The notes: generated by a model not told the origin, from the letters alone. A DNA stretch of 64,000 bases from Owenweeksia sp. (GCA_028285465.1 JANQPD010000051.1:36602-100601); one strand, 5' to 3'. Shown: positions 46,523-56,318, counted from the first letter of the stretch. Numbers and translations: made by a program.

Positions 46523-46530
46523 TAGATTTG
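46523..46530 (+). promoter_or_regulatory. -7 promoter box TAGATTTG for the lipoprotein gene at 46558
   Basis: A perfect TAnnTTTG match 27 nt upstream of the ATG, in the 93-bp gap after egtD. No -33 TTTG at normal spacing was identified. Confidence 0.5.
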
Positions 46531-46557
46531 GGTAAACATCATCTAAAAATTTAACCT

Positions 46558-47280
46558 ATGAAAAGAGTTTTTACTTTTATAGCCATTGCCTTTCTATTGA
46601 GCTCATGCGCCTTTCATCAGGGCAGTTTAAGTAGCATTGGGCATAACCCGCAAACCCATGATATAAATGGTTTAGCCGTAGGCACCGCTAAAACAACCCA
46701 TGTTTTTGGTATAGGAGGCCTTGGTTCAGATGCGCTTGTTCTGGAGGCAAAGAGGGAGCTTTATGAGACTTTTCCTTTGAAAGAAGGTCAGTTATATGGA
46801 AATTTTGTAGTTGACTTTAAGCGCAGTTTTTACTTCATTTTCAATAGAACACAGGTAGTGATCAGTGCCGACATTCTAAGCCCTAAGAAAGCTGCTTCTA
46901 CCCCGCCCATTATAGAAGGCCCATTGAAAGCCGGAGAGCTTATTTATGTTTCAAACGAAAAAAGAGAAGTACTGGAAGCCTACGTACTTGAGCAAAAAGC
47001 GCAAAATGGATCCTATGAAGTATTCTACTTTTCTAATACAGAACGGCCAAAAACAACAACGGTAAACTGGCCCAGGATTTACCGCAGTTCAAATTTCAAT
47101 TATCCCGGTAATCAGGCCGCTCACCTTTATAAGATAGGCCAACAAGTGCGGTTTACTTTGAATAAAGTAGAAAGGACCACCCGAACCGGTATGGTAAAGG
47201 CCCGGGGAGATGCCGGTTTGATCGTAGAAGATTCCGGTCAACTGCATGTAGTTAAGTTCTGGGAAATACTTAAGGAGTGA
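46558..47280 (+). CDS. Lipoprotein of unknown function (TRL/DUF6567-like)
   Basis: 240 aa. The signal peptide ends in a lipobox (LLSSC, Cys17). The mature N-terminus (HDINGLAVGTAKTTHVFGIGG, then LVLEAKRELYETFPL) resembles TRL-like/DUF6567 lipoproteins of Bacteroidota, whose function is unknown; the family match is from memory and moderate. The remaining ~130 residues form beta-rich segments, one resembling a small KOW/Tudor-like barrel (AGELIYVSNEKREVLEAYVL). It is probably exposed in the periplasm. The DoxX-like gene overlaps its stop (GTGA), so the two are co-translated. Confidence 0.75.
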   Translation: MKRVFTFIAIAFLLSSCAFHQGSLSSIGHNPQTHDINGLAVGTAKTTHVFGIGGLGSDALVLEAKRELYETFPLKEGQLYGNFVVDFKRSFYFIFNRTQVVISADILSPKKAASTPPIIEGPLKAGELIYVSNEKREVLEAYVLEQKAQNGSYEVFYFSNTERPKTTTVNWPRIYRSSNFNYPGNQAAHLYKIGQQVRFTLNKVERTTRTGMVKARGDAGLIVEDSGQLHVVKFWEILKE

Positions 47281-47627
47281 CCGGCCTTTATGTAATGGCG
47301 GTGGTATATATAGGGGCCGGCCTCAATCATTTCATTTTTCCCAAAATGTACCAGCGCCTTATGCCGCCCTATATTCCATATCACAAGAGCATGGTAATTG
47401 TAAGCGGAGCAGCAGAAATACTATTGGGCCTGGCATTGTTTTTTTCATCCACAAGGGAGTGGGCTGCCTGGGGCATTATCTTCCTGTTAATAGCGGTTTT
47501 TCCCGCCAACATAGAGCAGGTACGTAACAAAAAGGCACGTATGGGGCTCCCGGTATGGTTGATCGCGTTAAGGCTACCGCTTCAATTTGTCCTCATCTGG
47601 TGGGCGTGGTGCTACACAGCTATGTAA
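47277..47627 (+). CDS. DoxX-like small membrane protein
   Basis: 116 aa with four hydrophobic helices. The N-terminal MAVVYIGAGLNHFIFPKMYQRLMPPYIPYHK is characteristic of the DoxX-like group: a first helix, then an H-F/Pro-rich loop. The family is linked in some bacteria to membrane redox or thiosulfate metabolism, but most members are unassigned. The GTG at 47277 overlaps the upstream stop (GTGA), supporting coupling; ATG 47295 is an alternative. Its TAA is immediately followed by the promoter box of the next gene. Confidence 0.82.
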   Translation: MTGLYVMAVVYIGAGLNHFIFPKMYQRLMPPYIPYHKSMVIVSGAAEILLGLALFFSSTREWAAWGIIFLLIAVFPANIEQVRNKKARMGLPVWLIALRLPLQFVLIWWAWCYTAM

Positions 47628-47635
47628 TACCTTTG
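47628..47635 (+). promoter_or_regulatory. -7 promoter box TACCTTTG for the DUF72 gene
   Basis: A perfect TAnnTTTG match directly after the DoxX-like stop codon and 16 nt upstream of the ATG at 47652. The -33 element would lie inside the DoxX-like coding region and is not recognisable. Confidence 0.55.
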
Positions 47636-47651
47636 CCATAAATCGTCAAGC

Positions 47652-48542
47652 ATGAAATTTGGAAAAGTAGCAGAGCCCGAAAAAGTGGATTTCACACTCC
47701 CGGCCGACCACCCGGATACGGCCCGTGTGCTGGAACAATATGGTGATCCCGGTCAAAAACCGGAGGTCTATATAGGTTGTGCCAAGTGGAACCGGGCCGA
47801 CCTAAAAGGGTTTTATCCAAGGGGTACCAAAGATGAGCTGACCTATTACGCCACCCAGTTCAATTCTATAGAATTGAACGCTACTTTTTATAGACCCTAT
47901 GGCCCAGATCAATACACTACCTGGGCCGAAAAAGCCTCGGAAGGATTCAAATTCTTCCCGAAACTGAACCAGGAAGTAAGTCATTGGAAGCGCCTGAAAG
48001 ACGCAGAGGACATTACCCGCACGCTTGTAGACAGTGCCCTGGCGTTAGAAGATAAGCTGGGCATGCTTTTCTTACAGATGCACGACAACTTTAAACCTAA
48101 GGACATCGCTCAGGTAGAGGCCTTTTTAAAAGCTTTTCCCAAAAACGTACCGCTGGCCGTAGAGTTCAGGAACACCGCCTGGTTTACGGAGCCGGAAGTT
48201 GCCCGCGAGATCTTCAATATGCTGGAGGCATACCAGGCCACCAACATCATCGTAGATACGGCCGGCCGTAGAGACATGCTGCATATGCGCCTTACCACCC
48301 CTTATGCATTTGTCCGGTATGTAGGCGCCAACATTCCTTCGGATTATGACCGGCTTGAAGACTGGCTGGACAAACTTGAGGCCTGGATTGAACAAGGCAT
48401 CAAGGGCATTTACTTTTTTATCCATCAGAATGTAGAAAAAGAATCGCCTCTCCTGGCGGCTCATTTTATAGAAGGCATCAACAAACGCTTTGGGTATAAT
48501 TTAAAAGTGCCCAACAAAGGCAACGAACCAAAGTTGTTTTAA
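47652..48542 (+). CDS. DUF72 (YecE-like) family protein
   Basis: 296 aa TIM-barrel-like protein. Family marks: VYIGCAKWNRADLKGFYP at the first strand, YATQFNSIELNATFYRPY, FPKLNQEVSHWKRL, LFLQMHDNF and VPLAVEFRNTAWF, ending in GIYFFIHQN. DUF72 proteins are widespread with no confirmed activity; the conserved acidic and aromatic residues suggest an enzyme. The ~35-residue N-terminal extension before the barrel is slightly longer than usual. It has its own -7 box and is followed after 30 nt by the SDR gene, possibly in one operon. Confidence 0.92.
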   Translation: MKFGKVAEPEKVDFTLPADHPDTARVLEQYGDPGQKPEVYIGCAKWNRADLKGFYPRGTKDELTYYATQFNSIELNATFYRPYGPDQYTTWAEKASEGFKFFPKLNQEVSHWKRLKDAEDITRTLVDSALALEDKLGMLFLQMHDNFKPKDIAQVEAFLKAFPKNVPLAVEFRNTAWFTEPEVAREIFNMLEAYQATNIIVDTAGRRDMLHMRLTTPYAFVRYVGANIPSDYDRLEDWLDKLEAWIEQGIKGIYFFIHQNVEKESPLLAAHFIEGINKRFGYNLKVPNKGNEPKLF

Positions 48543-48572
48543 CTTGTAAATAGAAAAACTCATTTTTGATTT

Positions 48573-49289
48573 ATGGAATTACAAGGTAAAGTAGCCCTTA
48601 TTACCGGGGGCAGCAAGGGAATAGGGTATGGAGTAGCCGAAGCCTTGTTGAATGAAGGTATGCAGGTGGTCATTACCAGCTGCTCACAAAAAACAGCTGA
48701 TGAGGCGGCAGAGACCCTTAACCGACTTGGAAATGGTAAAGCGTATGGTATAGAGGCAGATGTGCGCAACTTTGACGCACAAAAAGAAGCCGTTCAAAAA
48801 ACCGTGGAGCGTTTCGGACAACTGGATTTGCTCTTTGCCAATGCAGGCCTGGGTCATTTTGCTCCCATTGAAACCCTCACCCCCGAACAGTGGCGCGAAG
48901 TAATAGACACAAACCTGACGGGTGTTTTTTACAGCATCAAAGCTTCTATAGAAGCACTGAAAGAAACCAGGGGTTTCATCATCACCCTGAGCAGCCTGGC
49001 CGGTACCAACTTCTTTCCCTCAGGAGCAGCCTATAATGCCAGCAAGTTCGGCCTGACCGGTTTTACGCAATCGGTAATGCTGGACCTGCGCAAATACGGC
49101 ATCCGTACCAGCACTATTATGCCCGGTTCCGTAGCTACCCATTTCAACAATAATAAACCCGATGCTTCGGATGCCTGGAAGATCCAGCCGGAAGACATTG
49201 GCGAAATGATAGTAAGTCTTTTAAAGCTGAACCCACGCACCCTGCCCAGCAAAATTGAAGTACGGCCCAGCCAACCTCCTCAGAAGTAG
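48573..49289 (+). CDS. Short-chain dehydrogenase/reductase (SDR)
   Basis: 238 aa classical SDR. NAD(P)-binding TGGSKGIGYG (TGxxxGxG), NAG motif FANAGLG, catalytic Ser in ITLSSLAG and the YxxxK site in AAYNASKFGL. It oxidises or reduces a small alcohol or ketone in the cytosol; the substrate cannot be told. Ser37 (ITSCSQK) near the end of beta-2 gives no clear NAD or NADP preference. Complete. A 215-bp gap without an ORF separates it from mutA. Confidence 0.92.
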   Translation: MELQGKVALITGGSKGIGYGVAEALLNEGMQVVITSCSQKTADEAAETLNRLGNGKAYGIEADVRNFDAQKEAVQKTVERFGQLDLLFANAGLGHFAPIETLTPEQWREVIDTNLTGVFYSIKASIEALKETRGFIITLSSLAGTNFFPSGAAYNASKFGLTGFTQSVMLDLRKYGIRTSTIMPGSVATHFNNNKPDASDAWKIQPEDIGEMIVSLLKLNPRTLPSKIEVRPSQPPQK

Positions 49290-49504
49290 TAGAATCTACG
49301 CCCATATAGAGGCAACAAGTCAGGCCTGTACATGCTCCTGCTTTGCCGTGTCATCTATAGCCTATTGCGATATTTGGGTTTGAATCTGCGCACCCCCATG
49401 GCCAATATCAACCGTACATGAAATTCCCGGGGAACCATTCAATCTGCGGGAACTCCATGTTCCTTAGGCATTTTTTATGACCTTTGCGGGAAACCCTCTC
49501 TACT

Positions 49505-50872
49505 ATGTCAACACAGGAAGGACTGTTTCATGCTTTTTCCACCCAGACATTAGCCGAATGGCAAGCCAAAATAGAGCAAGACCTAAAAGGCAAACCCTTG
49601 AGTAGCCTGCAGTCTACAGACGCAGACGGCAATGCCATTGCTCCCGCATATACCCATGAAAACAGCCGGCTCAGAGCACAGCCCTTCAAAGCCATGGCCC
49701 GTTGGGATACGGTACAGGAGCTTTTTGTAAGCGATGCAAAGACCGCAAACCGCGAAGCACTGGACCATTTGAACCAGGGCGCCACTTCCCTGCTCTTTTA
49801 CCTGTTTGGTGATTGTAACCTGGAAATGTTGTTGAAAGATATTGAGATTCAATACATACGGGTCAACTTTGTGGTAGAAGGAGATGCACTGGCCCTGAGC
49901 AAGCGCTTAATTGACCTTATGGAAAGCAGGGGGCTTGAGCCCATCGAAATAGCCGGTTCTATAAACATAGATTGTCTTGAAAACCTGGCCCGTACCGGCA
50001 ACTGGCAAGAAAGTAAAACGGCCGATTTCCGAAGAGCAGCAATATTGTACGATCTTCTGCCCGAAAACATCAGAGGTTTGTGTGTGAATGTGAATCTATT
50101 TGCCAATGCGGGCGCTTCTCCTGCCCAGCAGCTGGGCATTGCCCTCAGTATGGTGTACGAATACATCTATGAACTCCACCTAAATACAAGTCGCGGTTTT
50201 TGGATAAATTTTGCCGTGGGCGGGGATTACTTTGGAGAAATAGCCAAGCTAAGAGCCTTTCGCAGACTTTGGGCACAATTGCATGCGGCATTGGAAATAG
50301 AAGAAACCGAAGCCTTTATATATGCGGAAACCAGTATGCGCAATAAGACCATACTGGACCGGTACAACAATATGGTACGGAGCACTTCCGAAGCCATGGC
50401 CGCCATTATCGGTGGAGCAAACGAGATATCCATAAAGGGCTTCAACCATACGTATAAAGCTCCGGATGCCTTTGGGGAACGCATTGCCAAAAACCAGCTT
50501 TCTATCCTGGAACACGAAAGCCATCTGGAAACCGTACTTGATATGGCACAGGGCGCTTATTTTATAGAAGACCTCACGGAGCAATCAGCTGAAAAAGGCT
50601 GGGCCTTTTTTAAAGCGGTAGAAAAAGAAGGGGGCTTTGTGAAGAGTATGGAATCCGGTTGGCTGCAAAAGCAGGTGGAAGCCACGGCCCGAAAAGAGCA
50701 AGAAGCTTTTGATACAGGGCAAAAAGTGTTGATCGGAGCCAATAAATACGTCCAAAGAGATGAAAAGCTAAAAGCGTTTATAGAACAAGGGCATTTTGCC
50801 GCTTCCCGCGAAGAAAAAACAACCGTAAGGAAAATTATAACCCGAAGACTGTCTGAAGGGCTTGAGCAATAA
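49505..50872 (+). CDS. mutA: Methylmalonyl-CoA mutase small (beta) subunit
   Basis: 455 aa from ATG 49505. It resembles the mutase barrel (RNKTILDRYNNMVRSTSEAMAAIIGGANEISI) but lacks a C-terminal B12-binding domain with DxHxxG, as expected for the non-catalytic subunit of split mutases. It pairs with the 709-aa large subunit 55 nt downstream to interconvert succinyl-CoA and methylmalonyl-CoA in propionate metabolism. A box-like GACCTTTG ends 18 nt before the ATG; that TTG also opens a 7-codon in-frame extension that I consider unlikely. Confidence 0.93.
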   Translation: MSTQEGLFHAFSTQTLAEWQAKIEQDLKGKPLSSLQSTDADGNAIAPAYTHENSRLRAQPFKAMARWDTVQELFVSDAKTANREALDHLNQGATSLLFYLFGDCNLEMLLKDIEIQYIRVNFVVEGDALALSKRLIDLMESRGLEPIEIAGSINIDCLENLARTGNWQESKTADFRRAAILYDLLPENIRGLCVNVNLFANAGASPAQQLGIALSMVYEYIYELHLNTSRGFWINFAVGGDYFGEIAKLRAFRRLWAQLHAALEIEETEAFIYAETSMRNKTILDRYNNMVRSTSEAMAAIIGGANEISIKGFNHTYKAPDAFGERIAKNQLSILEHESHLETVLDMAQGAYFIEDLTEQSAEKGWAFFKAVEKEGGFVKSMESGWLQKQVEATARKEQEAFDTGQKVLIGANKYVQRDEKLKAFIEQGHFAASREEKTTVRKIITRRLSEGLEQ

Positions 50873-50927
50873 GTTACGCACAGGAGAAGGCAGGTACTTT
50901 TAAGAAAAGTTCAGCAAAAAAATTAGC

Positions 50928-53057
50928 ATGTCAAGACAGGATTTTCAGCATACCACATACAAAAACACAAAAGCCTCATCACCCGAAGCCACTGCGCATT
51001 GGAAAACCCCGGAAGAAATTGAAGTGCCCAACCGCTTTACGCCAAAAGAGGTAAAAGACATCAGGCATTTGAACTTTGTAGCAGGCATCCCGCCTTATCT
51101 GCGGGGCCCTTATTCCAGCATGTACGTAAGCCGCCCCTGGACCATCCGCCAATATGCGGGTTTTTCTACGGCAGAAGAATCGAATGCTTTTTACCGCAGG
51201 AACCTTGCCGCAGGGCAAAAAGGGCTTTCCGTAGCTTTTGATTTAGCCACACATCGCGGGTATGACTCCGATCATGAGCGGGTGTTGGGCGATGTTGGCA
51301 AAGCAGGCGTGGCCATTGATTCTGTAGAGGATATGAAGATCCTGTTTGATCAGATCCCGCTGGGGGAGATGTCTGTTTCCATGACCATGAACGGAGCCGT
51401 GATCCCTATAATGGCTTTTTACATAGTGGCTGCGGAAGAACAAGGCGTTTCTCCGGGGCTGCTCTCGGGCACCATTCAAAACGACATATTAAAGGAGTTT
51501 ATGGTGCGGAACACCTACATCTACCCGCCCCAACCTTCCATGCGGATCGTGGCCGATATTTTTGAGTATACCAAAAACCATATGCCCCGCTTTAACAGCA
51601 TCTCCATTAGCGGGTACCACATGCATGAAGCAGGTGCCACCGCTGATATTGAACTGGCTTACACCCTGGCCGATGGAATGGAGTACATCCGTACCGGGAT
51701 AAAAGCGGGCCTGGAAGTAGACGACTTTGCCCCCCGCCTTTCCTTTTTTTGGGGCATCGGGATGAATCATTTTATGGAGATCGCCAAAATGCGGGCGGCC
51801 CGTATGCTATGGGCCAGGATCGTGAAGTCTTTTGGTGCCAAAAACCCGAAATCGCTGGCCCTGCGTACACACTCGCAAACCTCGGGCTACAGCCTTACCG
51901 AACAGGACCCTTTCAATAATGTAGCGCGTACCACTATTGAAGCCATGGCCGCTGTATTTGGAGGTACCCAATCCTTGCATACCAACTCGCTGGACGAGGC
52001 CATTGCCCTGCCTACCGACTTTTCAGCCCGTATTGCCCGCAATACGCAACTCATCATACAAGAAGAAATGGGCATAACCCGTACGGTAGACCCCTGGGGA
52101 GGCTCTTATTATGTGGAGTACCTGACCGATCAGATCGCACAAAAGGCCTGGAAACTCATAGAAGAAGTAGAAGTACTGGGTGGTATGGCCAAAGCCATAG
52201 AAACCGGCCTGCCCAAAATGCGCATAGAAGAAGCAGCTGCTAAAAAACAAGCCCGCATCGATTCGGGTAATGAATGGGTAATCGGGGTGAATGCCTACCG
52301 CAACGAAAAAGAGGAACCCATTGAGCTATTGGAGGTGGATAACGAGAAAGTACGCAGGAAACAGATTGAGCGTCTTGAAGACATCAAAGCCTCCCGTAAC
52401 TCTGCGGCTGTAAAGAAAGCCCTGGAGGCTATTGAAGAAGCGGCAAAAACAGGCAAGGGAAACCTTTTGGCCCTTTCCGTAAATGCCGCCCGGGAACGCG
52501 CTACTTTGGGTGAGATCAGCCTGGCCATGGAAAAGGCTTTTGGCCGGTATACCGCCACCATACGTTCCATTTCAGGTGTATATTCTCAAGAGATGAAAAA
52601 AGATGCCACTTTTGAAAAGGCCCGGCACTTAGCTGACCGGTTTGAAGAAATGGATGGCCGCAGGCCCCGCATTATGGTAGCAAAAATGGGACAGGACGGG
52701 CATGACCGGGGCGCTAAAGTGGTAGCCACCTCTTTTGCCGACCTGGGGTTTGACGTAGACATTGGTCCCCTCTTTCAAACGCCTAAAGAGGCAGCCCGGC
52801 AGGCCATAGAGAACGATGTGCATATTTTAGGTGTATCTTCCCTCGCGGCAGGGCATAAAACCCTGGTACCCCAGGTTCTTGAGGAATTGAAAAAACAAGG
52901 CCGTGAAGACATCCTTGTAATAGCCGGAGGCGTTATTCCGCAAAACGATTACGCCTTTTTGTTCGATGCCGGGGTGGTAGGCGTTTTTGGTCCGGGTACC
53001 GTAATAGCCGAGGCTGCCAGCCGGATCCTGGAAGTAATGATAAACGGAAAGCAATAA
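50928..53057 (+). CDS. mutB: Methylmalonyl-CoA mutase large (alpha) subunit
   Basis: 709 aa catalytic subunit. The TIM barrel binds the CoA ester ([39 protein letters not shown]); the C-terminal cobalamin domain carries the DxHxxG motif in [13 protein letters not shown], whose His ligates cobalt, plus [10 protein letters not shown] and GGVIPQNDY. It catalyses the radical rearrangement of (R)-methylmalonyl-CoA and succinyl-CoA. Complete and canonical. Co-transcribed with mutA, and followed within 12 nt by ybaB and then meaB. Confidence 0.97.
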   Translation: MSRQDFQHTTYKNTKASSPEATAHWKTPEEIEVPNRFTPKEVKDIRHLNFVAGIPPYLRGPYSSMYVSRPWTIRQYAGFSTAEESNAFYRRNLAAGQKGLSVAFDLATHRGYDSDHERVLGDVGKAGVAIDSVEDMKILFDQIPLGEMSVSMTMNGAVIPIMAFYIVAAEEQGVSPGLLSGTIQNDILKEFMVRNTYIYPPQPSMRIVADIFEYTKNHMPRFNSISISGYHMHEAGATADIELAYTLADGMEYIRTGIKAGLEVDDFAPRLSFFWGIGMNHFMEIAKMRAARMLWARIVKSFGAKNPKSLALRTHSQTSGYSLTEQDPFNNVARTTIEAMAAVFGGTQSLHTNSLDEAIALPTDFSARIARNTQLIIQEEMGITRTVDPWGGSYYVEYLTDQIAQKAWKLIEEVEVLGGMAKAIETGLPKMRIEEAAAKKQARIDSGNEWVIGVNAYRNEKEEPIELLEVDNEKVRRKQIERLEDIKASRNSAAVKKALEAIEEAAKTGKGNLLALSVNAARERATLGEISLAMEKAFGRYTATIRSISGVYSQEMKKDATFEKARHLADRFEEMDGRRPRIMVAKMGQDGHDRGAKVVATSFADLGFDVDIGPLFQTPKEAARQAIENDVHILGVSSLAAGHKTLVPQVLEELKKQGREDILVIAGGVIPQNDYAFLFDAGVVGVFGPGTVIAEAASRILEVMINGKQ

Positions 53058-53068
53058 AACACATAGTT

Positions 53069-53383
53069 ATGTTCGGAAATGTGATGGGCAAATTACAAGA
53101 AGCCCAACAAAAAACAGAAGAAACCAAAAAGCGCCTGGATACCGTGCTCGTTTCGGAGGCTTCTCCTGATGGCAAAGTCAAGATCACCATTACAGGAAAC
53201 CGGGAAGTTAAAGACATCCACATCGAGGAAAGCCTTTTGCAGGATGCGGAAGAACTCTCAGATTATTTAGTACTTGCCGTAAATAAAGCCATAGAAAAGG
53301 CCTCTGCCCTGCACGAAACGGAAATGCAGGCAGCGGCAAAAGGCATGCTCAATATCCCTGGAATGGACAAGTTCTTTCAATAA
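53069..53383 (+). CDS. YbaB/EbfC family nucleoid-associated protein
   Basis: 104 aa. Typical YbaB layout: an N-terminal helix with [18 protein letters not shown], a central strand section [20 protein letters not shown] and a C-terminal helix. The family forms dimers that bind DNA non-specifically and sometimes regulate genes. In most bacteria ybaB lies between dnaX and recR; here it is embedded between mutB (11-nt gap) and meaB (26-nt gap), on the same strand, so it is probably co-expressed with the mutase genes. Confidence 0.9.
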   Translation: MFGNVMGKLQEAQQKTEETKKRLDTVLVSEASPDGKVKITITGNREVKDIHIEESLLQDAEELSDYLVLAVNKAIEKASALHETEMQAAAKGMLNIPGMDKFFQ

Positions 53384-53409
53384 GCCGGTAGCGCTCAAAC
53401 AAAGGTGCC

Positions 53410-54429
53410 TTGGACGCTATAAACCCCAACTTCAAAGCTTATCAGGCTCCCGCCCTGCCTTCGGCTCAATCGCTTCTAACAGCTTTAAGAGCAGGGGACC
53501 GGGCTGCACTAAGCCGTGCGTTAACCCTGGTAGAAAGCAAAAGCAACAAGCACCGGGAACTGGCCGAAAGTCTGGTGCACCTGGCGCTGCCCTATAGCGG
53601 AAATGCCCTACGCATAGGCATTACGGGAGTACCTGGAGTAGGAAAGAGTACTTTTATAGAAGCCTTTGGGGCGTATATCACAAGCTTGGGCAAAAAAGTA
53701 GCTGTATTGGCCATTGACCCGAGCAGCACCAAAAACAAGGGCAGCATACTCGGGGATAAAACGCGTATGCCGCAGCTTGCTCAAAACGAAAAAGCCTTTA
53801 TCCGTCCCAGTCCCTCTGCCGGTTCTTTAGGTGGAGTAGCCCATAAAACCCGCGAAGTTATTTTGCTGTGCGAAGCGGCCGGCTATGAGGTAGTATTGGT
53901 AGAAACCGTTGGCGTGGGCCAATCGGAGACAGCCGTTAAGCACATGGTCGATTTTTTTGTACTCCTTATGCTGGCCGGGGCAGGAGATGAGCTGCAAGGC
54001 ATTAAGCGAGGCATTATGGAAATGGCCGACCTTTTGCTGATCAACAAAGCGGACGGCAACAATGCGTCAAACGCCCGGCGCGCCATGGGAGAATACAAAA
54101 GGGCTTTACACCTGTTCCCACCCAATAAAAACGAATGGATCCCTCAAGTAAAACTTTGCTCTGCACTCAACCAAAACGGCATAGCCGAGGCCTGGGAAAC
54201 AGCAACCACCTTTGAAAACCAACAAAAACTAAAGGGCCATTTCGCGCAGAACCGCGAACAGCAAAATGTATATTGGTTTGAAGAGGCTTTAAGCATTGTA
54301 CTGCTAAGCGCATTTTATGAAGATGAAAAGCGACATGAAGCCTATCGCCAAATGAAGGAAAAGGTGAAAGAAGGAAATATAGAGCCTTTATTTGCTGCTT
54401 ATCAACTGGTTAGTAACCTTTTCAATTAA
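53410..54429 (+). CDS. meaB: Methylmalonyl-CoA mutase-associated GTPase MeaB
   Basis: 339 aa G3E-family GTPase. P-loop GITGVPGVGKSTF, then AIDPSSTKNKGSILGDKTRM, VETVGVGQSE (G3) and LLINKADGNN (G4). MeaB loads and protects the B12 cofactor of methylmalonyl-CoA mutase, and the gene lies in the mutase operon, which supports this assignment over other ArgK-like roles. The only possible standard start in frame is TTG 53410, since an in-frame TAG stands 21 nt upstream and no ATG or GTG lies between. Confidence 0.95.
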   Translation: MDAINPNFKAYQAPALPSAQSLLTALRAGDRAALSRALTLVESKSNKHRELAESLVHLALPYSGNALRIGITGVPGVGKSTFIEAFGAYITSLGKKVAVLAIDPSSTKNKGSILGDKTRMPQLAQNEKAFIRPSPSAGSLGGVAHKTREVILLCEAAGYEVVLVETVGVGQSETAVKHMVDFFVLLMLAGAGDELQGIKRGIMEMADLLLINKADGNNASNARRAMGEYKRALHLFPPNKNEWIPQVKLCSALNQNGIAEAWETATTFENQQKLKGHFAQNREQQNVYWFEEALSIVLLSAFYEDEKRHEAYRQMKEKVKEGNIEPLFAAYQLVSNLFN

Positions 54430-54497
54430 CACTTATTGATACAAAAGAGTTAACCCGTTAAGGTTATCCTACGGAATTGAACACCAAAAACCGATCG

Positions 54498-55019
54498 TTA
54501 AAAATCCCTTTTCACCTCCGATTTCAAATACACCAGGGCCTTCTTGGTAGGAAAAGACTCCATTTCCATAGCCCGGTTCAGGATCTTTTTGCTGAGCTCG
54601 ATGCCTTCCGCTTCCTGGTCGAGCCCCTGGGCAATAGAATTGATAAGCCCTACTGTAGAAGATTTTGCCGCAACCACCAGCCGCCAGGCTTCTTCACTGA
54701 TGTAGATCTGCTGGGATAAGTTGTGCTCAAACTCTACCCGGATGGTGTTCACCAACAGGTTGTGGTACTGCTTCACATTCATCCCCTTCGAAGACAGGCG
54801 TGGCAGCAACCTGTCCGGGGTGATGCGCTCTAAGAACAAGGTTACCCGTTCGTATGCCTGGAAGCGCACCGGTAAAGCACTTTTCTGTGTTTCCTTTTTT
54901 AAAAAGTACGACCTGCGCTTTTCTTCATTCTCCATAAAGTTGGCCAGCATCATGTAGCAAAGGATCAGAAGGAAAATGGAAGGGAGGGCGTATTTTAAAA
55001 TCTCAAGGAAAATCTCCAT
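54498..55019 (-). CDS. Membrane-anchored conserved hypothetical protein, 173 aa
   Basis: From ATG 55019: an N-terminal hydrophobic helix (ILKYALPSIFLLILCYMMLANFM) followed by a cytoplasmic helical region with ALPVRFQAYERVTLFLERITP and NTIRVEFEHNLSQQIYIS. This looks like a protein family conserved in Bacteroidota (a DUF, possibly DUF7935; from memory), of unknown function. A TTG 36 nt upstream would add 12 residues. It is transcribed alone, between the convergent meaB and the divergent aspC. Confidence 0.75.
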   Translation of the reverse strand: MEIFLEILKYALPSIFLLILCYMMLANFMENEEKRRSYFLKKETQKSALPVRFQAYERVTLFLERITPDRLLPRLSSKGMNVKQYHNLLVNTIRVEFEHNLSQQIYISEEAWRLVVAAKSSTVGLINSIAQGLDQEAEGIELSKKILNRAMEMESFPTKKALVYLKSEVKRDF

Positions 55020-55095
55020 AAATAAAAGGTAGCGCTTTGTTTTGTAGGGCCTCAAATATCGTAAAAAACCAAAAGCGCAAAAATCTTTAATTCCT

Positions 55096-55103
55096 TAGCT
55101 TTG
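55096..55103 (+). promoter_or_regulatory. -7 promoter box TAGCTTTG for aspC
   Basis: A perfect TAnnTTTG match 19 nt upstream of the ATG at 55123, in the 103-bp divergent region with the 173-aa gene. Confidence 0.55.
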
Positions 55104-55122
55104 GCGTTCCAATAAAACTTCC

Positions 55123-56316
55123 ATGACCGTACTTTCCCAACGTATTTTGGGCCTTTCCGAATCGCAAACCATTGCCATGAGCCGCAAGAGCCGTGAGATG
55201 AAGGAAAAAGGGATCGATGTGATCAGCCTTTCCCTGGGCGAGCCGGATTTCAATACCCCGGATTTTGTAAAACAGGCTGCCAAAAAAGGCATTGACGAAA
55301 ACTACTCGCACTACCCGCCTATAGCCGGCTATAAAGACTTACGCGAAGCGATCAGCCATAAATTCAAGCGGGATAACGGGCTTACCTACAGCCCTGAGCA
55401 GATCGTGGTTTCTACCGGGGCCAAGCAATCTATCGCCAATGTGATCCTTTGCGTAATCGATGAAGGCGATGAGGTGCTTCTCCCCGCCCCTTACTGGGTA
55501 TCTTATTACGAACTGATCAAGCTGGCCGGGGGCATACCCGTTGTAATCCCCTCTTCTCTGGAAAGTGATTTTAAGATCGATGGCCCAAGCCTGGAAGCAT
55601 ACGTTACCCTGCGCACTAAAATGCTTATTTTCAGCAGTCCCTGTAATCCTTCAGGAAGTGTGTATAGCCGGGAAGAACTGGGTAGCCTGGCGTCTGCTTT
55701 AGCCAGGCATGAGCGCATCATCACCATTTCCGACGAGATATACGAACACATCAATTTTGTAGGCGAACACCAGTCGCTGGCTTCTTATGATGCCATATAC
55801 GAGCGCGTAGTAACCGTTAACGGGGTTTCAAAAGGCTTTGCCATGACCGGGTGGCGACTGGGGTATATAGGAGCACCTTTGGAGATCGCAAAAGCCTGTG
55901 ATAAAATGCAGGGGCAATTTACCAGCGCAGCCAGCAGCATTTCGCAAAGGGCCGCCCTGGCGGCCATGCAAGCAGACCCTAAAGAACTGGCAGATATGAA
56001 AAACGCCTTCCTGAAAAGAAGGGACCTTGTGCTGGCACGTTTAGAAGAAATGAAGGGTTTCGACACCAATCTTCCCAAAGGCGCTTTTTACGTTTTCCCT
56101 AATGTAAGCCAGCTTTTCGGCAAGCAGTATAAGCATTACCGGATTGCCAATAGCAATGACCTTTGCATGTACCTGCTCGAAGAAGCCCATGTTGCCCTTG
56201 TGCCGGGCGAAGCTTTTGGCAGCCCCGAATGCCTGCGCATTTCGTACGCTACTTCTGAAGAAGTGTTGAACAAAGCCTTTGACCGGATACATGAGGCGAT
56301 AGAAAAACTAAACTAG
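55123..56316 (+). CDS. aspC: Pyridoxal-phosphate aspartate aminotransferase (class I)
   Basis: 397 aa, subgroup I-beta type (as in Thermus and Bacillus AspC). PLP lysine is Lys237 in NGVSKGFAMTGWRLGY, with SLGEPDF at the N-terminus, SPCNPSG and the phosphate-binding/aspartate region ISDEIYEH. It interconverts aspartate/2-oxoglutarate and oxaloacetate/glutamate. Complete. It is the first gene of a run to about 57.97 kb with very short spacers; the link to the following envelope genes is probably positional. Confidence 0.93.
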   Translation: MTVLSQRILGLSESQTIAMSRKSREMKEKGIDVISLSLGEPDFNTPDFVKQAAKKGIDENYSHYPPIAGYKDLREAISHKFKRDNGLTYSPEQIVVSTGAKQSIANVILCVIDEGDEVLLPAPYWVSYYELIKLAGGIPVVIPSSLESDFKIDGPSLEAYVTLRTKMLIFSSPCNPSGSVYSREELGSLASALARHERIITISDEIYEHINFVGEHQSLASYDAIYERVVTVNGVSKGFAMTGWRLGYIGAPLEIAKACDKMQGQFTSAASSISQRAALAAMQADPKELADMKNAFLKRRDLVLARLEEMKGFDTNLPKGAFYVFPNVSQLFGKQYKHYRIANSNDLCMYLLEEAHVALVPGEAFGSPECLRISYATSEEVLNKAFDRIHEAIEKLN

Positions 56317-56318
56317 CT

